Origin: Lachnospiraceae bacterium | GTDB taxonomy: Bacteria; Bacillota; Clostridia; Lachnospirales; Lachnospiraceae | NCBI GenBank assembly: GCA_003453515.1 | Contig: DMLD01000043.1 | Coordinates: forward strand, 1 to 6,755 | Direction: 5' to 3' | DNA length: 6,755 nt | Part shown: in pieces, positions 1-6,503 of the stretch | Position numbering within the stretch: the stretch's first letter is position 1 | Layout of the letters: each line of letters begins with the position of its first letter | The notes under the pieces: generated by a model | Seen by the model: the letters and a program-made list of their open reading frames with translations, nothing else | The model's database searches: none | Told to the model about the DNA's origin: nothing | Translations under genes and position numbers: made by a program

Positions 1-1
1 A

Positions 2-772
2 ACAGTAAATACAGCGGCTGCAGGCAGTGGAGAGAGTCGTACCGACGAGGAGTTTAAAAACGGTGTTTTGGCAGGAGTGGATCTGTCAAAGTCCCTTACG
101 GATGAGGAGTACCGCAAGAAGAAAAAGGATCTGCAGAAGCGCCTTTCGATACTTCACAATCGGATGTATCTGAAAAGGGTCCCGGTTGTGCTTGCCTTCG
201 AGGGCTGGGATGCAGGCGGCAAGGGCGGAGCGATCAAGAGGATCACTCAGGCTATAGATCCGCGTGGCTACGAGGTCGTACCGACTGCTTCGCCAAATGA
301 TATAGAAAAAGCGCATCACTATCTGTGGAGATTCTGGGAGAAGTTCCCCAAGGACGGACATATGGCGATATTTGACAGAACGTGGTATGGTCGTGTCATG
401 GTCGAGCGCATCGAGGGCTTTGCGACTGAGGACGAGTGGAAGAGAGCCTACGCCGAGATCAACAACATGGAGTCGCAGCTTGTGAAAAACGGCACGGTCG
501 TGCTTAAGTTCTGGATGCATATCGACAAGGACGAGCAGGCGGCAAGGTTCAAATCCAGACAGGAGACGCCGGAGAAGCAGTGGAAGATCACCGACGAGGA
601 CTGGCGCAATCGTGAGAAATGGGATGAGTACGAGAAGGCAGTCGACGAGATGATCGTTCGTACCTCTACAAAGGGTGCTCCGTGGCATGTGATCGAAGCC
701 AATGACAAGAGATATGCCAGGATAAAGGTGCTCGAGATCGTCGTTGAAGCATTGGAAAGGGCGTTGAGATAA
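2..772 (+). CDS. Polyphosphate kinase 2 family protein, C-terminal part (probable polyphosphate:AMP phosphotransferase), 5' partial
   Basis: A PPK2-family phosphotransferase, which moves phosphate between polyphosphate and nucleotides in the cytoplasm. The P-loop GWDAGGKGG is at bases 203-229 and the Walker B/DRT segment IFDRTWYGR at 368-394. Also present are DPRGYEV, HYLWRFW and the conserved tail KQWKITDEDWRNREKWDEYE. Two-domain AMP phosphotransferases (about 500 residues) carry a second PPK2 domain introduced by a stretch like the VDLSKSLTDEEY seen here, so this is probably that C-terminal, catalytically intact domain. The frame has no stop back to base 2 (256 residues visible). The internal TTG at 68 is a poor start: the nearest GGAG (49-52) lies 15 bases away, and the 22 codons before it read as a plausible interdomain linker. 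No terminator follows; the tRNA promoter begins 9 bases after the stop, so read-through into the tRNA is possible. The alternative is a single-domain PPK2. The family is certain, the exact substrate is inferred. Confidence 0.88.
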   Translation, partial: TVNTAAAGSGESRTDEEFKNGVLAGVDLSKSLTDEEYRKKKKDLQKRLSILHNRMYLKRVPVVLAFEGWDAGGKGGAIKRITQAIDPRGYEVVPTASPNDIEKAHHYLWRFWEKFPKDGHMAIFDRTWYGRVMVERIEGFATEDEWKRAYAEINNMESQLVKNGTVVLKFWMHIDKDEQAARFKSRQETPEKQWKITDEDWRNREKWDEYEKAVDEMIVRTSTKGAPWHVIEANDKRYARIKVLEIVVEALERALR

Positions 773-781
773 AATAAATGC

Positions 782-810
782 TTGACAGATATGTTTCAAA
801 ATGGTAATAT
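782..810 (+). promoter_or_regulatory. Sigma-A promoter of tRNA-Leu
   Basis: A consensus -35 box TTGACA (782-787) is followed after 17 bases by TAATAT (805-810), which carries a TGG extended -10 (802-804). Transcription would start near 817, giving a leader of about 30 bases that contains the palindrome CCGCATGCGG (836-845) before the tRNA at 850. A perfect -35 box is usual for strong stable-RNA promoters. Confidence 0.8.
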
Positions 811-849
811 AAGCCGTGTTGCGGTTATGTGTGTGCCGCATGCGGTCAA

Positions 850-933
850 GCGGATGTGGCGGAATTGGCAGACGCACGAGACTCAAAATCTCGCGGTGGC
901 AACATCGTGTGGGTTCAAGTCCCACCATCCGCA
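850..933 (+). tRNA. tRNA-Leu (anticodon CAA)
   Basis: An 84-base class II tRNA. The acceptor arms GCGGATG (850-856) and CATCCGC (926-932) pair fully, with discriminator A at 933 as expected for leucine. The D stem is GCG/CGC (859-861/873-875). The anticodon stem CGAGA/TCTCG encloses the loop CTCAAAA, with anticodon CAA at 884-886, which reads UUG codons. The long variable arm (894-909 region) forms a 5-bp stem CGGTG/CATCG with one G-U pair and a GCAA loop. The T arm is GTGGG-TTCAAGT-CCCAC. The CCA end is not encoded and must be added after transcription. It has its own promoter upstream and a terminator directly downstream, so it is a single-tRNA unit. Confidence 0.98.
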
Positions 934-940
934 GGGTGTT

Positions 941-983
941 ATAACAAACGGGGGTGTAGCATTGCTACACCCCCGTTTGTTAT
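941..983 (+). terminator. Intrinsic terminator after tRNA-Leu (bidirectional form)
   Basis: A perfect 20-bp inverted repeat, 941-960 against 964-983, with a three-base ATT loop. The GC-rich core CGGGGGTGTAGC/GCTACACCCCCG (949-960/964-975) is followed by TTTGTTAT and preceded by the matching A-rich ATAACAAA, so a U-tract follows the core on either strand. It sits 7 bases after the tRNA and should end both the tRNA transcript and any read-through from the upstream PPK2 gene. Confidence 0.92.
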
Positions 984-989
984 GCATCC

Positions 990-1022
990 TTCGGATGCCC
1001 CCAACCCACGGGTTCAAGGTCT
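990..1022. repeat. Direct repeat, copy A
   Basis: This 33-nt stretch begins TTCGGATGCCCCC and ends GGGTTCAAGGTCT. It matches copy B (1110-1141) except for one extra C and one T/C change, 120 bases apart. Its GGGTTCAAG core is identical to the T-arm core of the tRNA-Leu at 912-920, but no surrounding tRNA fold is visible. Confidence 0.85.
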
Positions 1023-1086
1023 CGCAAGATTTGCTGCGCAAACTTGCTCGGTCATGCGCGAACCGCGTGCCACCGGCACGCCGCGC

Positions 1087-1100
1087 CCCACCATCCGCAG
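1087..1100 (+). repeat. Second copy of the tRNA-Leu 3' end
   Basis: CCCACCATCCGCAG is identical to 921-934, which covers the T-stem 3' strand, the acceptor 3' strand, the discriminator and one flanking base of the tRNA-Leu. No other tRNA arms precede it, so it is not a second functional tRNA. Such short 3'-end copies can be left by integration into a tRNA gene or by local duplication; at 14 bases chance cannot be excluded. Confidence 0.6.
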
Positions 1101-1109
1101 ACACATAGT

Positions 1110-1141
1110 TTCGGATGCCCCAACCCACGGGCTCAAGGTCT
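1110..1141. repeat. Direct repeat, copy B
   Basis: This 32-nt partner of 990-1022 begins TTCGGATGCCCC and ends GGGCTCAAGGTCT. It lies 9 bases after the copied tRNA end and 6 bases before the three-way-junction element. The T-loop-like TTCAA of copy A is CTCAA here. Confidence 0.85.
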
Positions 1142-1147
1142 ATGGCT

Positions 1148-1262
1148 GTTGCTGTTCACGATTACCACTGTGTGGTAATCTTTAATCTGATATATATGAG
1201 TATGTGCTTTTGAATACAAGCATTCAACGCACACACTCATATATATCAGCGTGAACAGCAAC
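1148..1262. repeat. Palindromic element that can fold into a three-way junction
   Basis: A perfect 13-bp outer stem, GTTGCTGTTCACG (1148-1160) with CGTGAACAGCAAC (1250-1262), encloses two hairpins. The first, ATTACCAC-TGT-GTGGTAAT (1161-1179), starts at the base after the outer stem. The second (1187-1249) has a perfect 15-bp stem, CTGATATATATGAGT/ACTCATATATATCAG, one mismatch, then TGTGC/GCACA and TTGAAT/ATTCAA with a six-base loop, and ends exactly where the outer stem resumes. Only CTTTAAT (1180-1186) is left unpaired at the junction. It ends 20 bases before the -35 box of the polA promoter. It could be a miniature mobile or interspersed repeat, a structured RNA, or a DNA cruciform or protein-binding site. 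No target-site duplication is visible at its ends. Confidence 0.75.
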
Positions 1263-1282
1263 TGTATCACAAAACAAAACAC

Positions 1283-1311
1283 TTGATTTTTTTCATATAT
1301 TTTGTTATAAT
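1283..1311 (+). promoter_or_regulatory. Sigma-A promoter of polA
   Basis: TTGATT (1283-1288), a 17-base spacer and a perfect TATAAT (1306-1311) preceded by TGT, giving an extended -10. Transcription would begin near 1318, about 40 bases before the polA start codon. Confidence 0.8.
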
Positions 1312-1345
1312 AATTTAGTTGTAACACAAGTTGTTGATGATTTGC

Positions 1346-1350
1346 GGGAG
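1346..1350 (+). promoter_or_regulatory. Ribosome binding site that fixes the polA start
   Basis: GGGAG lies 7 bases before ATG 1358. The in-frame TTG at 1331, which would add nine residues, has no comparable site in front of it, so the ATG is preferred. Confidence 0.8.
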
Positions 1351-1357
1351 ATTTGAT

Positions 1358-4051
1358 ATGGGCAAGCTATTGCTTATCGATGGAAACAGTATAGTAAACA
1401 GGGCATTCTATGGCGTGCCGGATCTGACCAATCGCGAGGGTCTGCATACCAACGCTATCTACGGATTTTTGAATATAATCTTAAAACTGTTCGACGATAT
1501 TGAGCCGGACAATGTTCTCATAGCCTTCGATGAGAAGGCGCCTACGTTCAGACACAAGATGTATTCCGATTATAAGGGGACGAGAAAGGGTATGCCGGAT
1601 GAGCTCGCTGAGCAGATGCCTGTTCTGAAAGCAGTACTTAGCTCCATGAATATTCCCATATATTCCCAGGAGGGGATCGAGGCTGATGACATACTCGGCA
1701 CATTATCTCTTGACGGGGCAAAGGCGGGGCTTGAGGTCACGGTTGTCTCCGGCGACAGGGATCTGCTGCAGCTTGTTGATGACAGTGTAAGGGTACTTTT
1801 GCCCAAGACAAAGGCGGGCAAGACCGAGATGATAGAGTATGATAAGTCCGCGGTCATCAGGGATCTTCACGTCACACCGTCGCAGATAACTGATCTTAAG
1901 GGACTTATGGGTGATTCCTCCGACAATATACCCGGGATACCCGGTGTGGGAGAAAAGACTGCAGTCAAGCTGCTCGACCGATACGGGACGCTTGAGGAGG
2001 TCTTGAAAAATGCCGAGAATATAGAGAATACCCGCGCGAGAAATTGTGTTCTCGCCGAGCCGGAAATGGGAAAGCTCAGCAAGAAGCTTGCCATCATCCG
2101 GCGTGACTGCAAGCTTGGGATAAAACTTGGTGACCTCGTTCCGGGTGATTTGTTCAACGATGAGTCGTATGCCGAGATAGAAAGATTAGAGTTCAAATCC
2201 ATACTTGCCAGATTTGAAAGAGGCTTGAGTGATGCTCCGTTTGTGCCTGATGATCTGGTGGTATCCGATCAGGTATATAAGCTTAAGGAGTTTTTGGATG
2301 AGTTCACCGAGGATGATATCATGGCGATACATCCGGTCTTTGGAGAGAAGGATGCTATCCGGAATACCGGCGGACAGATGACGCTTTTTGAGAGCGAGAG
2401 CATGCCGGCAATACTGGCAATAGCGATCGCCTCCGGTGAGGGCAGGGTCGGATTCTTCAAAACAGGCGATAACTTAAGTGAGATAGATATCATAGGGCTG
2501 GTCGGTGACTGGATACGTGAGGGTCACGTACTTGTTGCCAACGATATTAAGCAGATGCTTGATCTGTTCCCGGATCTTGATTACAAGCAGTGCTTTGATA
2601 CCAATATAGCCGCCTATGTCCTTCGCCCTATTGACAAGAGCTTTTTGGAGGAGGATATAGGACCTGCATATCTGGGAATGTCGATAGGCACCTATGCAGG
2701 AGAGTTTGGCAAGAAATCTGTATCCGTCGCGCTTGAGGAGGATGAGGACAGCTTCGTAAAATATATGTGCGGCTGTGCGCTTGTAAATGCCAAGGCGTAT
2801 TCATTTTTCAAAGCAGAGCTCAAAAAAACGGGTGCGCTAAAGCTGTTTGAAGAGATCGAGATGCCGCTCATTTTTGTACTGCATGATATGGAAAGCTACG
2901 GCATCCGCATAAAAAGGGATGCCCTTAAGGAGTACGGCGAGCGCCTCGGCAAGAGAATATCTGAGCTCGAGGCGGATATATACAGGCAGGCAGGAGAGGA
3001 GTTCAACATCAATTCTCCAAAGCAGCTTGGAGTCATACTTTTTGAGAAAAAAAGGCTGCCGTACGGCAAAAAAACGAAGACGGGCTACTCCACATCTGCG
3101 GAAGTGCTTGAAAAGCTGCGACTCGAGGATCCGATAGTTGAGGATATACTTGAATACAGGCAGCTTGCCAAGCTGAAGTCGACCTACGCCGACGGACTGG
3201 ACGCCTATATAGATGATGACGGAAGGATCAGAACGACGTTCCATCAGAATATCACAGCGACAGGGCGGCTTTCGAGCGCGGAGCCGAATTTGCAGAATAT
3301 CCCGATACGTATGGAGCTTGGGCGCGAGATACGGAAGGTTTTCGTGCCGGAGGATGGATATGTATTTTTGGATGCGGACTATTCGCAGATAGAATTGAGG
3401 GTGCTGGCTCATCTTTCGGGAGATGAACGCCTTATCGAGGCTTATAAGCAGGATGCCGACATACACCGCATCACCGCATCGCTTGTCTTCCATACACCGT
3501 TTGAAGAGGTGACTGATCTGCAGAGAAGAAGGGCGAAGGCGGTAAACTTCGGGATCGTTTACGGGATCAGCGGATTTGGGCTGTCTAGGGATCTCGGTAT
3601 AACAAGAAAGCAGGCAAAGCAGTACATAGAAGACTATTTTGCGACCTATCCGGGCGTGCATGATTTCATGGAGACGCTTGTAGAAAAGGCTAAAAAGCAG
3701 GGCTATGTCACTTCGATGTTCGGACGAAGAAGACCCATACCCGAGCTTAAGTCTTCAAACTTCATGCAGAGACAGTTCGGAGAGAGGGTAGCCATGAATT
3801 CGCCTATACAGGGGACTGCTGCGGATATCATCAAGATAGCTATGATCAGGGTCTGGGAGCGCCTGAAAGACGAGAACCTGAAGTCGAGGCTGATACTCCA
3901 GATACATGACGAGCTGCTTGTGGAGACAGCTGTAGACGAGATAGACAGGGTAAGGATTCTGCTTAACGAGGAGATGGTAAATGCGTGCAAGCTCGCCGTT
4001 CCCCTCATTGCCGATGTCGGTCAGGGAGACAACTGGGGCGATGCTCATTGA
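1358..4051 (+). CDS. polA: DNA polymerase I
   Basis: An 897-residue family A polymerase acting in Okazaki-fragment processing and excision repair. The N-terminal 5' nuclease domain (about residues 1-290) shows LLLIDGN with D8, GIEADD, SGDRDLLQL and the helix-hairpin-helix segment starting GDSSDNIPGIPGVGEKT (from 185). The middle domain (about 310-490) has the fold-level landmarks, such as FDTNIAAYVL, but not the metal-binding acidic residues of proofreading polymerases: the Exo I position reads MAIHPVF (322-328) and the Exo III position KYMCGCA (468-474). The polymerase domain is intact: motif A LDADYSQIELR with D674, motif B RRRAKAVNFG with R723, K727 and F731, and motif C QIHDE with D851 and E852. 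Predicted activities are therefore DNA synthesis and 5' nuclease without 3'-5' editing, as in Bacillus-type and Taq enzymes. It has its own promoter, and no clear terminator follows. Confidence 0.98.
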   Translation: MGKLLLIDGNSIVNRAFYGVPDLTNREGLHTNAIYGFLNIILKLFDDIEPDNVLIAFDEKAPTFRHKMYSDYKGTRKGMPDELAEQMPVLKAVLSSMNIPIYSQEGIEADDILGTLSLDGAKAGLEVTVVSGDRDLLQLVDDSVRVLLPKTKAGKTEMIEYDKSAVIRDLHVTPSQITDLKGLMGDSSDNIPGIPGVGEKTAVKLLDRYGTLEEVLKNAENIENTRARNCVLAEPEMGKLSKKLAIIRRDCKLGIKLGDLVPGDLFNDESYAEIERLEFKSILARFERGLSDAPFVPDDLVVSDQVYKLKEFLDEFTEDDIMAIHPVFGEKDAIRNTGGQMTLFESESMPAILAIAIASGEGRVGFFKTGDNLSEIDIIGLVGDWIREGHVLVANDIKQMLDLFPDLDYKQCFDTNIAAYVLRPIDKSFLEEDIGPAYLGMSIGTYAGEFGKKSVSVALEEDEDSFVKYMCGCALVNAKAYSFFKAELKKTGALKLFEEIEMPLIFVLHDMESYGIRIKRDALKEYGERLGKRISELEADIYRQAGEEFNINSPKQLGVILFEKKRLPYGKKTKTGYSTSAEVLEKLRLEDPIVEDILEYRQLAKLKSTYADGLDAYIDDDGRIRTTFHQNITATGRLSSAEPNLQNIPIRMELGREIRKVFVPEDGYVFLDADYSQIELRVLAHLSGDERLIEAYKQDADIHRITASLVFHTPFEEVTDLQRRRAKAVNFGIVYGISGFGLSRDLGITRKQAKQYIEDYFATYPGVHDFMETLVEKAKKQGYVTSMFGRRRPIPELKSSNFMQRQFGERVAMNSPIQGTAADIIKIAMIRVWERLKDENLKSRLILQIHDELLVETAVDEIDRVRILLNEEMVNACKLAVPLIADVGQGDNWGDAH

Positions 4052-4141
4052 TATGAATTGCAGGATGAGCTGCCGACCGTGAATTGTAACGAAAAATATA
4101 AAAAAAATAGGATTTTCCCCTTTCAATTTTCCGTGAACAGT

Positions 4142-4149
4142 GTTATAAT
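4142..4149 (+). promoter_or_regulatory. Extended -10 promoter of the FtsA-like gene
   Basis: TGTTATAAT, that is TG-T-TATAAT with TATAAT at 4144-4149, in the 140-base gap after polA. At 17-base spacing the -35 position (4121-4126) reads TTTCAA, a poor match, so the extended -10 probably compensates. An A-rich tract (4091-4108) could act as an UP element. The spacer contains CGTGAACAG (4132-4140), also found in the outer stem of the 1148-1262 element. The start would be near 4156. Confidence 0.7.
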
Positions 4150-4178
4150 ATTATAAATATGTGAATTTTTTAATTTTT

Positions 4179-4182
4179 GGAG
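4179..4182 (+). promoter_or_regulatory. Ribosome binding site that fixes the FtsA-like start
   Basis: GGAG ends 9 bases before GTG 4192. The in-frame TTG at 4177 overlaps this site and so cannot use it; GTG 4192 is the supported start. Confidence 0.75.
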
Positions 4183-4191
4183 AATACTGTT

Positions 4192-6489
4192 GTGAATACC
4201 AGGAATGACGGTTATGTATTTGGTTTGGACATTGGAACAAGAAGTATTGTGGGAACGGTTGGATACCGAATAGGTGTTGACCGTTTCGTTGTGGTTGCAC
4301 AGGAGTCTGTCGAGCACACGACAAGGGCTGTGATAGACGGGCAGATCCATGACATAGCCACTGTGTCCAGAACCATAATGGAGGTCAAGACAGCTCTTGA
4401 GAAAAAGATATCCCAGACCTTGAGCGAGGTCAGCATAGCTGCTGCGGGTAGGGTCTTGAAAACAAGAGAGGTCCATGTTGAGCACGAGTTTCCGGAGGAG
4501 ACCAAGGTGACTTCCGAGCACATCAGGACACTTGAGATGACCGGTGTGGAGCAGGCCTATGAAGAGATACGTGAGGATGTGGATCACAAGGATAAAAAGT
4601 TTTTCTGCGTAGGCTATTCGGCGGCAAGATACTATCTGAACGGATATCAGATGGACATGCTGGAGCAGCATCCTGCGAAGTCGATAGGGATCGACCTTAT
4701 CGCCACATTCTTGCCGGATGAGGTCGTCGAGGGACTGTATGCGTCGGTCGAGGGCGCGGGGCTTCATGTGGCAAGCCTGACGCTTGAGCCCATAGCTGCA
4801 ATCAATGTTGCGATCCCCGAGAAGTTCAGATTGTTGAACATTGCACTCGTTGATGTGGGTGCGGGAACATCGGATCTGTCCATAGTCAAGGACGGAGCTA
4901 TCATAGCATACGGAATGATACCGCTTGCGGGCGATGAGCTGACCGAGGCTATTGCCAGAGAGTATCTGACCGATTTTGAGACTGCCGAGTATGTGAAGAG
5001 ACAGACGGCAAAGAGGAAGACGGCAAGCTTCAAGAACATCTTCGGAGATCAGCTTAAGGCTGACCGGGATGAGATCGTCGCCGTCACTGCCGATACAGTT
5101 AAGTATATAACGAAGAAGATAGCGAGCAAGATAATAGAGTTGAACGGCGATAAGACGGTGTCTGCCGTGTTCATCGTCGGAGGCGGCGGACTTCAGGAGG
5201 GATTTGCCGAGAACCTTGCCGACAAGCTTGGACTTGACCGCAGGAGAGTCGCCATTCGCGGAGCGGATGTGCTGACCAATATTGATTTCCCTGATGATGA
5301 TATACGCAAGGACTCCATGATGGTCACTCCGATCGGTATATGCTTAAGTGCTTACGATCAGAGCAACAATTTTGTTCATGTAACGGTAAACGATCAGCCT
5401 GTCAAGCTCTATGACAACGGAAAGGTGACTGTGCTTGATGCGTGTCTGACGTCCGGCTTCAAAAAGGAAAATCTGTTCCCTGTCAGAGGAGACTCTCTCA
5501 TCTATACCGTCAACGGTGAAAGGAGAGAGGTCAAGGGCGACAGCGGCGAGGTTGTGCTTGTCCGGAAAAATCGCAAGGAGGTAAGCCTCAACGATCCGGT
5601 GTTTGAGAACGATTCCATTTCTCTTAAGCCGTCGACTAAGGGCAACAAGGGTTCGATAAAGCTCTCACAGATAGCCGAGTGCAAGGAGGAGATAACCGTC
5701 AAGCTTTTCGGCAGAGACCTGATATGCCCCAAGAGAGTTGAAGTAAACGGAGTCCTTGAAGCGTCTACGTACAATGTTAAGGACGATGACGATATAGTCG
5801 TACATGATTATCATACGGTTGGATTCCTGTTGGAGTTCGCGGGATATGAAAAAACTGATAAGGTCCTGCTCAACGGCAGAGAGGTCTCGCTCAATGCAAG
5901 AGTGATGAGCGGTGACGTGATCGAGGAGGCTAAGCCGGAGCCCAAGCCTGAAACAAAGCCTGAGCCCAAGCCTGCTGACATAAAACAAGCATCTGCCAAG
6001 CCTAAGCCTGCGGATGATGGACCAAAGGTACATACCACATTGGAAGAGGCGATGGCTGAGGATCCTTTATTAAAGCCACTGAAGCCCTTGCCGGAGTGGA
6101 TGGAGGATGTGCCGTTTGATACCGCGAAGCTCGGTCAGGACGGAAGGATAATCCCCGGCAATATGGACAGGCTCGCAGGGCGGACTGCCGAGTCGTATGC
6201 CGAACCAAAGTCGGTCGACCAGCAGATACTTGACCGCATTGACGGCATAGAGACGACAGAGGTGTCAAGACCTGTCGGCAAGCCGACGAAGATAACCGTA
6301 AACGGTCAGGATGTGACGATACCGGCGAAGTCAAAGGGAGCTATTTTTGTAGATGTATTTGATGTATATCCCTTTGATATGTCAAAGGTCGGAGGCAAGC
6401 GCCTTGTCACCAAGATAAACGGTGTTGATAAGAACTTTACGGATGCTCTTGCAGAGGGCGATTCCGTGGAGATATATTGGGAAAAGTAG
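4192..6489 (+). CDS. FtsA-family actin-like protein with long C-terminal extension
   Basis: A 765-residue cytoplasmic protein; its first half (about 1-395) is an FtsA/actin-type ATPase. The phosphate-1 loop is GLDIGTRS (11-18), the phosphate-2 loop VDVGAGTSD (220-228) and the adenosine motif FIVGGGG (327-333). The segment between roughly 80 and 165 (IAAAGR, then acidic and beta-rich) fits the 1C/SHS2 subdomain characteristic of FtsA. FtsA is normally about 400-440 residues and tethers FtsZ to the membrane. Here about 370 further residues follow: two beta-rich stretches (about 396-500 and 501-577), a Lys/Pro/Glu-rich linker (about 578-613) and a final module (about 697-765) ending in EGDSVEIYWEK, whose strand pattern resembles beta-grasp folds. 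The C-terminus lacks the amphipathic membrane helix of classical FtsA. No ftsZ is adjacent, so a paralogue with another division or envelope role is likely; I give no symbol. A membrane-protein gene begins 55 bases downstream. Confidence 0.85.
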   Translation: MNTRNDGYVFGLDIGTRSIVGTVGYRIGVDRFVVVAQESVEHTTRAVIDGQIHDIATVSRTIMEVKTALEKKISQTLSEVSIAAAGRVLKTREVHVEHEFPEETKVTSEHIRTLEMTGVEQAYEEIREDVDHKDKKFFCVGYSAARYYLNGYQMDMLEQHPAKSIGIDLIATFLPDEVVEGLYASVEGAGLHVASLTLEPIAAINVAIPEKFRLLNIALVDVGAGTSDLSIVKDGAIIAYGMIPLAGDELTEAIAREYLTDFETAEYVKRQTAKRKTASFKNIFGDQLKADRDEIVAVTADTVKYITKKIASKIIELNGDKTVSAVFIVGGGGLQEGFAENLADKLGLDRRRVAIRGADVLTNIDFPDDDIRKDSMMVTPIGICLSAYDQSNNFVHVTVNDQPVKLYDNGKVTVLDACLTSGFKKENLFPVRGDSLIYTVNGERREVKGDSGEVVLVRKNRKEVSLNDPVFENDSISLKPSTKGNKGSIKLSQIAECKEEITVKLFGRDLICPKRVEVNGVLEASTYNVKDDDDIVVHDYHTVGFLLEFAGYEKTDKVLLNGREVSLNARVMSGDVIEEAKPEPKPETKPEPKPADIKQASAKPKPADDGPKVHTTLEEAMAEDPLLKPLKPLPEWMEDVPFDTAKLGQDGRIIPGNMDRLAGRTAESYAEPKSVDQQILDRIDGIETTEVSRPVGKPTKITVNGQDVTIPAKSKGAIFVDVFDVYPFDMSKVGGKRLVTKINGVDKNFTDALAEGDSVEIYWEK
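5932..5979 (+). repeat. Tandem 24-bp repeat encoding a KPEPKP linker
   Basis: Two imperfect 24-base units (5932-5955 and 5956-5979) encode KPEPKPET and KPEPKPAD inside the FtsA-like protein. They are followed by a related KPKPAD. Low-complexity proline/charged stretches of this kind are flexible spacers between domains, and such repeats often vary in copy number between strains. Confidence 0.8.
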
Positions 6490-6503
6490 GGAAAATATGT
6501 AGC

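Larger units (their letters stand above)
984..1147. repeat. GC-rich non-coding block with three hairpins and internal repeats
   Basis: No gene is supported here. Three hairpins are visible: GCATCC-TTC-GGATGC (984-998); GCAAG/CTTGC plus TTTGC/GCAAA with one bulged A and a TGC loop (1024-1047); and GCGTGCC-ACC-GGCACGC (1065-1081). The same block contains a 33-nt direct repeat (entered separately) and a copy of the 3' end of the tRNA. It is visibly more GC-rich than the AT-rich stretch that follows. It could be an interspersed intergenic repeat, decayed tRNA-derived sequence or a structured RNA. No promoter is recognised directly in front, and the preceding terminator should block transcription from the left. 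Confidence 0.6.

Noticed and set aside
86..928. Long antisense open frame (280 codons) opposite the PPK2 gene and tRNA
   Set aside because: It covers a recognised gene and a complete tRNA on the other strand, and its protein looks like no family I know; it is a frame shadow.
1006..1100. A second, degenerate tRNA formed by GGGTTCAAG (1010-1018) and the acceptor-like 1087-1100
   Set aside because: The T-arm-like part and the acceptor-like part are about 70 bases apart, and no D or anticodon arm or 5' acceptor strand can be placed; only fragments resemble a tRNA.
990..1141. CRISPR array
   Set aside because: There are only two repeat copies, 120 bases apart, with hairpins between them instead of a unique spacer, and no cas genes.
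782..1185. Two overlapping + strand frames and one - strand frame (883-1128) across the tRNA, terminator and repeats
   Set aside because: They run through the tRNA and its terminator hairpin, lack convincing ribosome binding sites, and have low-complexity Pro/Arg-rich translations driven by GC-rich repeats.
2837..3661. 274-codon antisense frame inside polA
   Set aside because: It lies opposite the most conserved part of the polymerase domain, and no promoter or protein family supports it.
4052..4130. Terminator after polA
   Set aside because: Only a weak 4-bp pairing (GCAG/CTGC) and a loose GCTCAT/ATGAGC match are visible, neither followed by a U-tract.
4123..4767. 214-codon antisense frame over the FtsA-like start and promoter
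   Set aside because: It is opposite conserved actin-like motifs and would read through the promoter of the real gene.
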